NCBI GenBank assembly: GCA_012932295.1
Contig: JAAONU010000017.1
Span: forward strand, 1,860,001-1,924,000
Origin: Cyclina sinensis
Lineage: Eukaryota > Mollusca > Bivalvia > Venerida > Veneridae
Reading direction: 5' to 3'
Length of the DNA stretch: 64,000 bases
A model generated the notes under the pieces. The model was not told the DNA's origin. It saw nothing but the letters and a program-made list of their open reading frames with translations, and ran no database searches. Positions within the stretch are counted from its first letter, which is position 1, and each line of letters starts with the position of its first letter. Of the stretch, positions 34,919-47,274 are shown piece by piece. Made by a program: the position numbers and the translations under genes.

Positions 34919-35148
34919 GAAAAATCTTGTTTCCCTAGTACCGGTAAAATATGAAATTGAAACTCTTCATTGTATTCATTCTTCGCCCCCCATCAGTACT
35001 TTCAGTGCTTTGATTTTATAGATGTCTCTAATGCCACGAAACATATCAGTCCTTTTTGTTTAATTGTAGAACATCTAAACAATGAGATATAAATTTCTAA
35101 TTCCACTTTAGAAATGTTTAATTACAGTTCTGTTTTCTTTTTTCTAGA

Positions 35149-35220
35149 TATCTCAGTAACCGTCTCGTAATATGAAGAACCTGTAGACATACATCACGTG
35201 CAGCCTTTAACCTAAAAAAG
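35149..35220 (+). ncRNA. Exon-like block of unknown transcript
   Basis: About 72 nt between a good acceptor (CTGTTTTCTTTTTTCTAG) and a good donor (AAAAAAG/GTAAGAC). All three frames contain stops (TAA or TGA within 30 bases), so if it is an exon it is non-coding or untranslated. Could be part of the transcript that began near 26.9 kb. Prediction from splice motifs only. Confidence 0.2.
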
Positions 35221-35320
35221 GTAAGACTTTGATTTACTAAACGATCAAGTTTCAAATTGAAGAGATAAGATTATATTTATAGCATTTACCAATTTTTTTT
35301 TTAATTAACGATTGCTTTTT

Positions 35321-37870
35321 AGCTCACCTGTCACGCAGTGACATAGTGAGCTATTGTGAGCCCCCTCCGTCCATCGTCCGTCGTCGTGCGGCGTCAACAA
35401 TTTCATTCAAACGACATCTCCTCTGAAACCACAGGGCCAAATTCAATGAAACTTGCATGGGATGTTCCTTGCATGACGCTCTTCCAAAGTTGTTCAAAGA
35501 ATTCAATTCCATGCAGAACTCTGGTTGCCATGGCAAAAAAAAGCTTTAAAAATCTTCTTCTCAAAAACCACAAGGCCTGGAGCTTAGATATTTGATATGA
35601 GGCATCATCTAGTGGACCTCTACCAAGATTGTTCAAATTATGACCCTTGGGTCAGAACTGGCCCCGCTCTAGGGGTCACTTAATTTTACATAGAGTTACA
35701 TAGGGAAAACTTCAAAAATCTTCTTGTCAGAAACCACAACACATGGAACTTAGATATTTGGTATGCAGCAGTGTCTAGTAGACCTCTACCAAGATTGTTC
35801 AAATCATGACCCCTGGGTCAAAACTGGCCCCGCCCCAGAGGTCATATATTTTACATAGAGTTATATAGGAAAAAAACTTTTGAATCTTCCTGTCAGAAAC
35901 CACAAGGCCTGGAGATTAGGTATTTGGTGTTCAGCATTATCTTGTAGACCTCTACCAAGAATGTTCAAATCATGGCCCCTGGGTCAAAATTGGCTTTGCC
36001 CAAGGGGTCACATGTTTTACATAGAGTTATATAGGAAAATCTTTAGAAATCTTCTTGTCAGAAACTGCAAGGCCTGGAGCTGAGATATTTGGTATGAAGC
36101 ATCATCTAGTGGACCTCTACAAAGATTGTTCAAATTATGACCCTGTGATTTGAAATGACCCGGCCCAGGGCTTACCTGATTTACATAGAGTTATATAGGG
36201 AAAACTTTAAAAATCTTCTGTTCAGAAACAGCAAGGCATTGAGCTTAGATATTTGGAGTTGAGCTTTGTCTAGTAGACCTCTACCAAGATTGCTTAAATC
36301 ATGGCCTCTCTGTCAAAACTAGTCCCGCCCAAGGGGTCACATGTTTTACAAAGAGTTATATAGCAAAAAACTTTAAAAATCTTCTTGTCACAAACAGCAA
36401 GGCCTGGAGCTTAGATATTTGGTAATATATACTTTGACAACAGTGGGGTCACCCCCCCTCCGCTGGGAGTCACCCCCCTCCCCTCCCAAAATTAGTTTTT
36501 CTCATTTTTTATTTTTTTCGCCATGGCGATAAAATTTGGACCATTTGTACAGTTTTTCAAGATGATTTAAAAAACATTATTCTTTGACCTAAATTTTTGA
36601 CCTACTGACCTACTTTTTATGCCCCCACAAAGTGGGCTGCATATAGCGTTGCACTTGTCCGTCCGTCCGTACGTCCGTCCGTCTGTCCGTACGTCCCGAA
36701 ATCTTGTGAACGCAACTCCTCTTAAACCGGATGGCAGATTTTGCTTAAACTTCCAGGGATAAACAACCTTAATGTGTAGATGGTAGTGAAGGAAGGAATT
36801 TTCACTGCGACCAAATTTAACAGAATTAAGGCCCTTTGTTGATTTTTTCACTAGAAATTTTGTGAACGCAACTCCTCTTAAACCGGATGGCAGATTTTGC
36901 TTAAACTTCCAGGGATGAACAACCATGATGTGTAGATGGTAGTAAAGGAAGGAATTTTTGCTGCGACCAAATTTAACAGAATTATGGCCCTTTGTTGATT
37001 TTTTCACTATATACCATATAGAAATTTTGTGAACGCAACTCCTCTTAAACCGGATGGCAGATTTTGCTTAAACTTCCAGGGATGAACAACCTTAATGTGT
37101 AGATGGAAGTAAAGGAAGGAATTTTTGCTGCGACCAAATTTAACAGAATTATGTCCCTTTGTTGATTTTTTCACTATATACCATATTGAAATTTTGTGAA
37201 CGCAACTCCTCTTAAACCGGATGGCAGATTTTGCTTAAACTTCCAGGGATGAACAGCTTTAATATGTAGATGGTAGTAAAGGAAGGAATTTTTGCTGTGA
37301 CCATATTTAACAGAATTATGGCCCTTTGTTGATTTTTTCATTATATACCATATAAATAATTGAACATATAAATTTTACATTTGTAATTTAATTTAACATG
37401 TACATAAGGTTACCTGTAGATCATTTTAGGTATATGTACAGAAAAAATCTTACATACAGGATATACATGCTCTTGTTTATGAGCTCTTATGCATAGTGGG
37501 GGCATCCGTGTCCTATGGACACAGTTCTAGTTTGTTTTTAGCTACAACAATGAAATTTGGACCATGTGCACAGTTTTTCATTCCGATTTCAAAAAATGTC
37601 ATCGCTTGACCTATATTCTTGACCTACTGACCTACTTTTTGTTTTTGGAGCTATGGCAATGAAATTTGGACCATGTGATCAGTTTTTTGTTCCGATTTCA
37701 AAAACGTCGTCTCATGACCTATATTTTGACCTACAGACCTACTTTTTGTTTTTGGAGCTATGGCAATGAAATTGCATTGGTCCATTTCTGTGATACGCAT
37801 CATTACATTCATAAAAATTTCTTTCATCTTTGAACCCAGGTGAGCGCTTTAGGGCCATTGGCCCTCTTGT
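35321..37870 (+). mobile_element. Tandem-monomer element B, related to A and interrupted by a nested insertion
   Basis: The head AGCTCACCTGTCACGCAGTGA (35321) is followed by a near copy of element A's opening (TTCATTCAAACGACATCTCC near 35401, also at 32566). About five 165-bp monomers follow (TCTAGTGGACCTCTACCAAG landmarks near 35609, 35776 and 36104, with variants at 35941 and 36270), then a C-rich tract (36447-36490) and a second monomer type of ~100 bp (GACCTACTGACCTACTTTTT). The tail is CCCAGGTGAGCGCTTTAGGG, CCATTGGCCCTCTTG (37836-37868). A separate element sits inside at about 36619-37530. Confidence 0.78.
36619..37530 (+). mobile_element. Nested ~0.9 kb element with ATGCCCCCAC / GTGGGGGCAT ends
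   Basis: Inserted into element B between two copies of its GACCTACTTTTT monomer. The head ATGCCCCCACAAAGTGGGCT (36619) leads to a GTCCGTCCGTACGTCC microsatellite-like stretch. The tail is CATAGTGGGGGCATC followed by the hairpin GTGTCCTATGGACAC and AGTTCTAGTTTG. Between are four ~160-bp monomers, marked by GAACGCAACTCCTCTTAAAC at 36708, 36864, 37031 and 37198 (spacing 156, 167 and 167 bp). The 146-codon minus-strand frame over it is a by-product of the repeat. This family is very common in bivalve assemblies as I recall. Confidence 0.82.
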
Positions 37871-38900
37871 CTGTTCAAAAATTCTGGAAATTTGTCAGAA
37901 AGATGTATTAATGATTTCTAGCTCAGATTTGAATATGGGTCATCTGGGTTAAAAAACTAGGCCACAGACTCCAAATATGGAAAAACCTTGTTAACACTCT
38001 AGAGGTAACATTTTCAGTTTAAAAGACCTTAACATTTGTCAGAAAGATTGATTTAATGATTTCTTGCTCAGTTTTGAATATGGATTACCTGGGGTCAAAA
38101 ACTAAGCCACAGGGCCAAAACGTAGAAAAACCTTGTTAATGCTCTAGATGTTACATTTTCAGTCCAAATATCCTTAAAATTTGTAAGAAAAATTGTTTCG
38201 ATGATTTCTAGCTCAAATTTGGATATGGGTCATCTGAGATCAAAAACTAGGTCACAGAGCCAAAAAATGTAAAAACCATTTTAACACTCCAGAAGTTACA
38301 TTTTAAGTCCAGATATCCTGGAAATTTGTCAGACAGGTTGTTTTGGTGATTTCTAGCTCATTTTCGAATATGGATTATCTTGGATCAAAAACTAGGTCAC
38401 AGAGCCCAAATATGGAAAAACCTTGTTAACACTCTAGAGGTAAGATTTTAATACCAAATAACCTTAAAATTTGTCAGAAAGGTTGCTTCTATGATTTCTA
38501 GCTCAGTTTCGAATATAGGTTATCTGGAGTCAAAAACTAGGTCACAGAGCCCAAATATCGAAAAACTTTGTAAACACTCTAGAGGCTACATTTTCAGTCC
38601 AAATTTCCTGGAAATTTGTCAGAAAGGTTGTTTTGATGATTTGTAGCTCGAGTTTGGATATGGGTCATCTGGGGTAAAAAACTAGGTCACAGAGCCTATA
38701 TATAAAAAACTTGTTAACACTCTAGAGGCTACATTTTCAGTCTAAATAACTTGGAAATTTGTCAGAACAATTGTTTCAATAATTTCTAGGTCAAGGTCGA
38801 ATATTGGTCATCTGGGGTCAATTAACCAGGTCTATAGCAACTTTGTTAAAAGCAGTCATTTTCAGGTGAGCAATCCAGGGCCATCATGCCCTCTTGTTTA
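37871..38900 (+). mobile_element. Tandem array C (~145-bp units) with a GGTGAGC tail but no head
   Basis: At least six monomers of 143-145 bp are marked by AACACTCTAGAGG-type landmarks at 37993, 38138, 38283, 38428, 38573 and 38716. It ends in TTTTCAGGTGAGCAATCCAGG and CCATCATGCCCTCTTGTTTA (38860-38900), the same tail as elements A and B. No AGCTCACCTG head precedes it: it starts immediately after the tail of element B. Non-coding. Confidence 0.8.
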
Positions 38901-41900
38901 TTAAGCGGCTAAATTTGAAAAAAGTACATTAGACGTTTGTAATATATTTAAATCTCGTGGTAGTCTTGTAACTACCCACGTGGTCAAAGATAATTTCATC
39001 TTAGTTGTATCCTCCAGTTTGTAAAACCATTGGTGTTGTCTGTAGATTTATAGATATGTTGTTTTATTTATGTGCTTGAATAATGGGACTGTAATAAAAG
39101 TTATTATCTTTGTAAGTGAAATTTGGCTTTTGAAATGATTCAACTTTGTAAACAAATGTCAGTTTTACAAACTTATCTTCTGGGCGCAGCATACATTGCC
39201 AAATAAGTACATGTTTTATATTGTCTTGTGGGAAAAAATCTGGAATAAGACCTGTAGATAATACACGGGTGATGCACGGAAATTCACATGCAATGTAGGA
39301 TGTTTCGTTCTTTTTTTTCTTCGTTCCAAACATTAAAAGTAGACACGTGACCTACATGTATAATTATCAAAAAAGTTATTGTATTGTAGTGTAAACTCGT
39401 AATAAGTGCAAATAGATAAGACCTGTAATAACTGGTAAAGGGATAAAACAAGATATCATCTGCAACAGAATAAAGTGGATTAGTTAGTACTTGAATCAAC
39501 GGATCCTTGAAAAACATAATATAGATCATAAGTAGCCATTCCGGAAGAAATTTAAACGCAATCGCCCAAATAAATCTTTTTGTTCATTGAAATAAAACAT
39601 GTAATGACTTTGTTGACTGTTGAATGATGAATTAATCACTACAAGGTTGCAATTTATTCTGATACCATGTGGCTTTAAGACATTGTATCTAAAGCATATG
39701 TACACACCACAAAGTTTTATAGTTTAAAAAATATTATCAAAATCTCTGTAACTGTCTCCTTATGAAAACAATAATCTTTTTAATTGCAAAGCTCTTATGT
39801 AATCTTTTCGGTCACTGAAGTACCAATCCTTTTGATGGATCTGTTTACTTGAATACCTTAAAAATACTGGAGATAACTAATGCAGGAGGTTCCAATCAGG
39901 GAATATAAATTCTCAGGGCGTCGTTTCCAATAGTTTAATGCAGGAGTCTCCAATCAGGGAATATAAATTCTCAGGGCGTCGTTTCCAAATTTTTCTGTAA
40001 CTATGAGTTTCAAGCTTGTATAGCAGAAACATTTCCTCAATAAGGAATTTATTTTCAACAGGGAACACCTGGTTTTAAGGCCCTGATATACAAGAATAAA
40101 ACTTTCACCATATGGCAGCTGATGCTGACACGCATTATTTTTGTTTTGGTCAATGATTGGCCAGTGGCTCTTTTTCTGTTGTTTTTCTAACAAAAATAAA
40201 AACAAAAAAATAAAAAAAAACGAAAAAACAACCCACGAAAAATGGGGAAAAAACAAGAAAAAGAGTAAAAGAGATGGTCATTTTATTTGAAGGCGAAATT
40301 TAAATTAATATACTAGTATGATCATGTAGAACATTAACTGTTAAAAGAAATGTACATCAAGTACGTGCTTATTTCATTACACACTGATACAAATTATACA
40401 AAAAAGTAACAAGATTGACCATTATACACAATTTTTTAACAAAACATCTCAAACCCGTGAAATAATAAAAATAGATGATTTGAAAACCAGACGTTTGCAC
40501 GACAAATTACACGACTTGTAAAAAAAAACATCGACAACATAAGTCATGCTTCTTTAAAAGTGAACGAGGATGAATGATGAATTCCTGTGAATCTTACAGT
40601 TTGATAAAAAATATTCTTTTTAAGCATGTATTAGCACAAAAAAGTCTTTTTAGCCAAACACTAAATTATTCCTGGCATTAATAAAGAAAAATCTATTCCA
40701 TAATATTTTTAAGACTGACTTCAAAAGCACAGTTACACATAATTAGATAAATAGAAGTAATTAAAATCAGCTTCTTCCTGACCCTTGCTTTTCATCTATT
40801 TCAATGTGAAATACGTATCTCTCTCTCTCCCTCTTGCAAAATCTAGGAAATTGGAAATATACGTCTTCGTCATTTATGTTAAAAAATTTTTAATTCCAAA
40901 CAATGTCTCAACATGTTAAACTAAGGCATTATTAAGACTTGAAAGATTTGCTATTTGCATTGAATAATAGTTGTAGAATTGATGAATGTATAATTTAAAA
41001 CGAAAAGATTGTATAAACAACAAAAATTCAACAGGATTTTTTGCAGCGTTTGTTTCTGATACCCTTTTCCCCCATCTGTCGCCCTTCTCTGTCTTCGTCG
41101 TCCATTGTATTTAACTCAACAGGTTGTATATGGATGACGAATGAGCAATTTCATCAGAAATCATAGTCATATGACAGCTATCGTTTCCAGTTTTAACGTC
41201 GCATTGATTCGAAATCAATGCCTAATGTGGATCATGTCTGGACTTTAAAATGCTGGACTTACGAATCTTGTCTAGAGAGAGAGTTCTGCAGTACGTCCAA
41301 GACTTTTAAACTTCAATACTTCTATAACTGTACGCAAACATTTTGATCAATACGTTTTAAATTTATCTTGTTGGTAGTTTGATATTGAAAATTAAATTGC
41401 TAATCTTAATAGAATGGCTGAAGAGAACAGTTTTAGATGTACAGATGCACTGGATTCATAAAAACAGTAGATAAGCAAAGTTACAGCTTGTCATACGACC
41501 TAGTATAGCTCATTATAAAAATGCTGCATTATAATTAATAGGACACTTTTGAAATGAACGTTCATGGATTCGTTTCAAATCACTGTAGTATATCTATCAC
41601 TTAGAAATTTTACATTTTGGCAAACGTACTTCTGTTAGAGAGCGCATAAAGCGTTGCTGTGGATTTCAACCACATTGTCCCATATTATTCTCAAGGAGTA
41701 ACAGAAATCTTTCATATCCTAAGCACAACTCGACAGTCTTGTATTGCAACTGATACATTTAATTTATGCCATTTTCATAATAATTAAGTATCAATGTTGA
41801 ATAACAATGTTCTTGTCTGAATAAATAAAACTTAATTTCAATAAAACTAACAAAAACATTGGACCCTTAACATCAGTATCCGAATTCAAACGGTAACGAA

Positions 41901-42560
41901 CTCAAAATGTTTATTAGTAGCTGTATCAAAAGCATGACAAAAGATAGTCTGTGAAATGCAATCAAAGCAACACGAGTTTTCTTTCAAAGTAAAAGGCTTT
42001 CAGTGGAGAGCATTAGTCAATTCTAACAAACTGATTTGATCTGAACTGGTTGTTTACACATTTATTAAATGTAAATATAACTACAGCAAAGATTTTTTGC
42101 ATTTAAAACCTCTTTTGTATTCGATGAATCCGTTTTAATCTCTACTACCGTATATTAATTGCTTGCCCTTGTTATTCAATGACTTGTGACTTTTAATCGC
42201 TCAAGGAAAAATATAGTCTGTACTCCAAAATACAAATACAAAATCGAAACTGATTCAAGTATCAATTTGCCATTCAGTCACAGTAACCTGTAAATATCTT
42301 AATCACAGTACGTCACATTTTACTCCATTGCGTAATGCACTAAAAATGTCCAAAATTGAATAATTGTAGTCAATATCTGTGAAACACGAGTGTATCTAAA
42401 TGAGCAATGGACACAGAAAACGATTACGTAGAGCACAAAGGTTGATGACGTGGCACACGATGTCGCCGGTGCATGCTGTGTAATTGTCCCTGAAATACAT
42501 GAATTCGGTTACAAGCGTTGAAAAGAACTAAGATCAACGCAATACAAGTAGTCATTAGTT
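38901..42560. other. AT-rich gene-less stretch
   Basis: Contains the 58-bp tandem duplication at 39878-39988 and A-rich tracts (40190-40260). The minus-strand frames of 81-100 codons between 39064 and 40256 show no domain and overlap A/T tracts. No gene recognised. Confidence 0.5.
39878..39988 (+). repeat. 58-bp tandem duplication
   Basis: TAATGCAGGAGGTTCCAATC... to ...GGGCGTCGTTTCCAA at 39878-39930 is repeated at 39936-39988 with only a GT/TC swap visible. Recent duplication. Confidence 0.92.
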
Positions 42561-42566
42561 TTTATT
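42561..42566 (-). terminator. Candidate polyadenylation signal of the two-Ig gene
   Basis: AATAAA on the minus strand, about 370 nt after the stop codon at 42935 and the first such hexamer downstream of it. Cleavage would fall roughly 15-25 nt further, near 42540. Confidence 0.45.
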
Positions 42567-42934
42567 GGAAGTATGTTACATATAAAATGTTTTAAAGCAT
42601 TTTTATGGCTATTCAGTTAGGAACCTTTAACACACTTCGCGTTATTAGAACTTTTTTTAGTTTCCATTTGTTATTTTAAAGTGAAAATTTGTACTCTCAA
42701 TCTAAATTAACTTATAACTGGTTATATTTTAAAATATTGCAACACGGTTTTCAAGTACTTAGAAAAATCGTAATTAAAAAAAATGACCAAGAAAGGTAAG
42801 TATTGGGGATGCGAAACGTTTCCTATCTTCTTGACAAGAAACAAGAAAAAAAAACAACATTGTTTTCTCTCACCCTGATAGACAATAATCTTTTCTTGAT
42901 TCGATTTTTTTCGTGGCCAACACATTTTCTGCAG

Positions 42935-44669
42935 TCATATGTAATTCGCTAGTACTAATAAGTCGATAGCAGACGAAATCGCTACCCCTGAATACCTACT
43001 TTTATCCTTGTCGGTGGCTTCACCTGTGACCTCTATGTTGACCTTTTTCACCATCTCATCTGTCGTCCGACATTCGTATGTCCCTGCATCGTCGGACACC
43101 ACTTTTGTGATTGTCAGGTTGCTAATTATTGTCATTGTAAGATATGATATGTGTTTAGTTATGTTAATTTTCCCCGCTTTATCCGAAATTAATTTCCGAC
43201 CGTCCTTGATCCAGTCAAGGTCATCAGGGGCTGACTTTCCGCCTGTAGCATTACATGACAATACCAACATTTTGCCCTTTTTAATTGTTTGAGGTCCGTT
43301 TATCACAATAGCTGCAATGGTAAAAAAGAAATGTTATAAAAGGATTGACAAATGTTGATAAATGATCAATACATATATTGATAACAAAATACTGGAAGAA
43401 AAATTATCTCTGTAACAAAAACTATGGGTTTGCTGATGACACAAAGCAGGATCCTATTTTCTAAAAGAACCTACAAGAACGATTATTCAGGAGTTGTTAA
43501 AATATCTTTGAGTATTTGCATAAATTAAAATGATAAGATTCTAGAAGTGTCTCGGTTAATTTTTTTTGGAAGTAAGTTAAAACGACTATTACCTCTGTCT
43601 GCATAAGGTCTATCTGAAAGAAGAAAACATCAACTTTGGTTAAAACCTTTCTTTACAAATTGAATATGTCTTTGAGTGTCTAACTTAGAATGGCAAAATA
43701 AGGCGTAAAGATCTATACTTCTTTACTGAACTGCGTCAATATTGTTAATTCTTGAAACTAACTTAAGTTATAGATTGTAGTTAATATTACGTAGTCATAG
43801 TCATTAACACTGCAAAAGCGAATTTCTACGTACTACTTTACTGGAGTATGTTTTGAGTTTATGGAATTTACTTTGTTGATAATTTCGTTCTTACCTATTA
43901 CTATAACCCGTATCAATTTTCGAATATATTTTTCCTTGGTACTTATTTGACACTCGTATATACCAGAGTCGTTGTGTTGGATGTTTTTGATAAACAGGTT
44001 CCATTCACCCTTTTCAGGTATATTATAAATCTGGTATCTTTCATCCGGGGCATACGTCATTTTTCCAACAGTAAGTGGATTTGTATCCGTTGTTTTTCGC
44101 CAAATTACCTGAACATTTCGAAAAGAAAACTAAAGTGAAAATATTCATCATATAAATTGTCTATTTTAAAACTTAACATAGTGGATGATCAACTTAAAGC
44201 CATATAAGTATTTAATTTTTTCTCGTTCTGAATCTGTATACTCGTAAGTCTTTTCGGGTTTTAAACCACTGCATGATATTATGTCAAATATTTTCCCAAG
44301 CCAAATAACGAAAATTGAAATTATCAAAATGTATGTTTCATAAGGTTCTAGCTACCGACCATGCTGCGTCTCTCGCCCCTTTTTATCACAAATTTGACTA
44401 ACAGTGTCTGAATTATGCCTAAAGGGATAATACGGTCAAACACTCCTTGTAGGAGGCGGTAATAATTGTAAAGTCCAGGCACTTACCGTTCTAGCACCTA
44501 GGTTTTGTACAGAGCAGTAGAGAACCGCTCTAGAACCCTCTGTGTAGGTATAGTTTGATGGAGTTTCTCTAAATGAAGGCAACGGTGCGACAGACTTGAC
44601 TTTTGATCCGGATACTGAAAGTACACATGAAGCCAGCTTAAAAATGAGCTTTGAAAAGAAAACAAACAT
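42935..44669 (-). CDS. Two-immunoglobulin-domain adhesion protein (Dpr/DIP/zig-8/lachesin-like)
   Basis: Four coding exons: 44669-44487, 44108-43895, 43613-43593 (21 nt) and 43311-42935, with GT-AG introns (phases 0, 1, 1), give 264 residues. The start ATG at 44669 follows an in-frame stop and has A at -3. Residues 1-22 look like a signal peptide. Ig domain 1 (about 34-132) has C52, W64 and D108-x-G-x-Y-x-C114, with NLGARTVIW and PLTVGKMTYAPDERYQ, the pattern typical of Dpr and DIP first domains. Ig domain 2 (about 141-235) has C159, W173 and D214-x-G-x-Y-x-C220. N-glycosylation sequons lie at 39, 107, 160, 189 and 204. The C-terminus (247-264) is a short hydrophobic tail that could be a GPI-attachment signal, although D256 weakens this. 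Relatives act as cell-surface recognition proteins in neurons; here that is inference. The gene is very compact. An alternative acceptor near 44620 could replace the first-exon signal peptide. Confidence 0.88.
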
Positions 44670-44699
44670 GTTTGGTTAAAGAAAATCAAATACACCATA

Positions 44700-44810
44700 C
44701 TAACAGAATTAACTTGTGTGTTCAACTATTTTCCTAATAATCATTCTCAAAGTTTAAACGACGGAATATAACCGTAATATTTATAAAACCATTGGTTTCA
44801 CTTACTGAAC
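44700..44810 (-). other. Possible 5' untranslated exon junctions of the two-Ig gene
   Basis: On the minus strand a donor, TTCA/GTAAGTG, lies at 44806/44805 and a weak acceptor, AATTCTGTTAG, ends at 44700, only 30 nt before the start ATG. Together they would join a 5' leader exon to the coding exon through a ~105-nt intron. The splice motifs are the only support. Confidence 0.25.
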
Positions 44811-47274
44811 TATGCATCTTCTAAATGAAAATTCCCCACGGTCAAGTTGATAGTCAAAGAGATAGTTGAGGAAATGCAGTGATATTTATTAACTTTAATC
44901 TGAAAAAAATATTTAGAGTGTCTTGGAATGTTATAATTAACACAGGAACATAGTCCTCTACCAGAAATATGTATCTGTCAAACAATGACGCTTGTTCAAA
45001 TGATTTTTAAAAAATCTTTTTACAAATATCATGCAATTATAAATATTGATATTATTTTGACAAAAATTCTTAAGAAAGAAAAAAAGAAAGAATGAAATAA
45101 TTATTTTTTATTTAATTATGATTATGATGATTATAATTATAACGATTATCATTTTATCATCATCATAACTGTTATCTCATATAAAATCTTAATCTTTGTT
45201 TTTGCGACCAAATAATTAGCTCATTTTAAATTCATATATAAAGTAAAACGATTATTCGGAAAAACAAAGAGTTGTCTGTAGTTGTAATGAACTTTAAACA
45301 AAAGTACCCGTTTTACATAGTCGCATTGCTAAATCTGTTTCTCCAAATTCCTATTAAACGTTTCATCAAGACACATTTTCTCAAACTTGCCCATTGTGTT
45401 TTAAATTTTAGCTAAAATGATCGCTCGCACGTTGCTGTTGTTTGTTTTTTTTTCAAAAATGTTCTTGCCGTAGATGAAATTATTCCTTAACTGCACCTTG
45501 TTTACAATCGATGAAATAACAGATACATTCTGGCATTTTAGCTTTGAAATTCTTATAGGGAATTATATGTAATCTTTGTTAATTTGCTGAAAGCCTTCAC
45601 CCTAGAAGACAGGTGTTGTTTATGATTCATTGAATTGATAATTTATTTGATTTTAATAAGTTTGGCAACCTTTCATATAAAACATTAAAAGTTTAGGTGC
45701 ACACTGATACCAAAGTTCCATCTTGAAATACCCTTTGCAGTATTTGCGCATTTTAATAACTAATGCCTCTGAAATCGATTACCTTTTATTATATAAATGT
45801 AATATATTATTGTTCTGCAACTGTTCTTTGTCTGTAGTGATAATAAAACAGTATGCTATTGTTGGAGTTGCCCGTACTGAATTCACTAGTCAGTATTGTG
45901 AGAATATGCGGATGTTTTCGCAAAAGGTATAGTGTTCGAAGCGCATTATTGCAGTATTTCTAAACCAACATTTTAAAGAAACCTTTGCCTACATTCTGTC
46001 ATTCTTTTCTACTTAAATTACATGAACTTTAAAGGTGCAAACTGCATCGAAGAAAACGATCAAGAATGACAGAAGGAAAATAAGATGAGAAAGCTGGAAA
46101 CACTTTAAACCACGTTTTTCAATAACCGGTTTCGTCTTGTCTTATGAACCTTTGAATTGAAATGAAATGAAAAGTCAGATCTCAGAATTTACCCGCAACG
46201 ATTTTGTAAAAAGTAATATTTTGTACTGAACAAATAGCTTTCTATCAAATCACGGTTTATGTTTATTGCCTCATGAACTGGACTTTGGCCCGTCAAATAC
46301 AATGTGGTTTTATTTTCCGCTTCATATATAACAAATTGTTAATTGAAATCGGTATGTTTTCCTTGGGCTGTTTTTCTTCTTTAACAAATATTCCGTACGG
46401 AACAAGGACTAAAGAAAGAACGTTGTGTAATTAAAATGAAGGAAGAATAAAATGATTGTTGGAATCATTTTCTTACCGAGCGCTCAAGTTATGAAAGCAG
46501 AAACAGATGGATTTTTAACATTGTTAAGAGCTTATAGAATTCCATGAACAGAGACTATAATCATGAATATTGCATAAAGATAATTTAAAGTACCCACTTC
46601 CGATAATATGAGAGTAATAGAAATCCCACAAATGCCACAATTTATTATTGAATTGTACGATTTATCCTAGTTTGTATACACGTTTTCTTTCACTATGAAT
46701 TTGCCTAGACCAGTTAAGACAAAAACTCAAATAGAAAAGCTTCAAAACAATTATCAAAATTGAAGCCGGTATGCGATCTTGACTCTAAAAGCATTGAAAT
46801 GGTTCAGAATAAGTGCATATACGACAGGTGTTAACCAAGGTTAACCACTTACTGTTCATCGGTGCGAGAAGATAGTGTCTGCTTGGTTTTCTTTTCTTTC
46901 TGGTTTGTTAAGCGTTTGAACATGAGTGCACTCAAAATACGATTGAAGATGTCACACATTCAAAATGAAATAAAAACTATATCTGAAACAGATGTGAGTA
47001 CATGTTTACGCAGGAATTTGATAGAATGGCATGTTTCGTCTTATTTCAGACCGGGAGTTTCTCAAAAATGTCTAAAGGGTAAAATTATTAACGTAAAAAT
47101 GTGAAATGAGATCAAATGTAGATCTGTTCAAACTGAAGTCTAAAAAGTGTGAAATAGATTATCACGTTTCGTATGAAAGTCTTAACTATTTTGTTAGCTT
47201 AGATAAAGACATATCTCCTACTTTTTTGTTTGAAATGAAATATCTTCTAAAATATAATGATTTCAACACGTGTG
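44810..47274. other. AT-rich gene-less stretch upstream of the two-Ig gene
   Basis: Contains simple GAAA and ATT/GAT-rich sequence at 45065-45180. A minus-strand donor-like ACA/GTAAGTGG near 46850 could end another leader exon for the gene to the left. No coding block seen. Confidence 0.45.

Larger units (their letters stand above)
34644..35320 (+). other. Unique spacer between two repeat elements, with two exon-like blocks
   Basis: The only unique sequence inside the repeat cluster. Two exon-like blocks are given separately (34856-34918 and 35149-35220). A CpG-poor T-rich tract precedes each. Otherwise no feature. Confidence 0.45.

Noticed and set aside
36567..37007. 146-codon minus-strand frame with two similar halves
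   Set aside because: It lies on the ATGCCCCCAC element, and its internal repeat is simply the translated ~160-bp monomer, so it is a repeat by-product and not a gene.
43008..43292. 94-codon plus-strand frame
   Set aside because: Antisense of the second Ig-domain exon.
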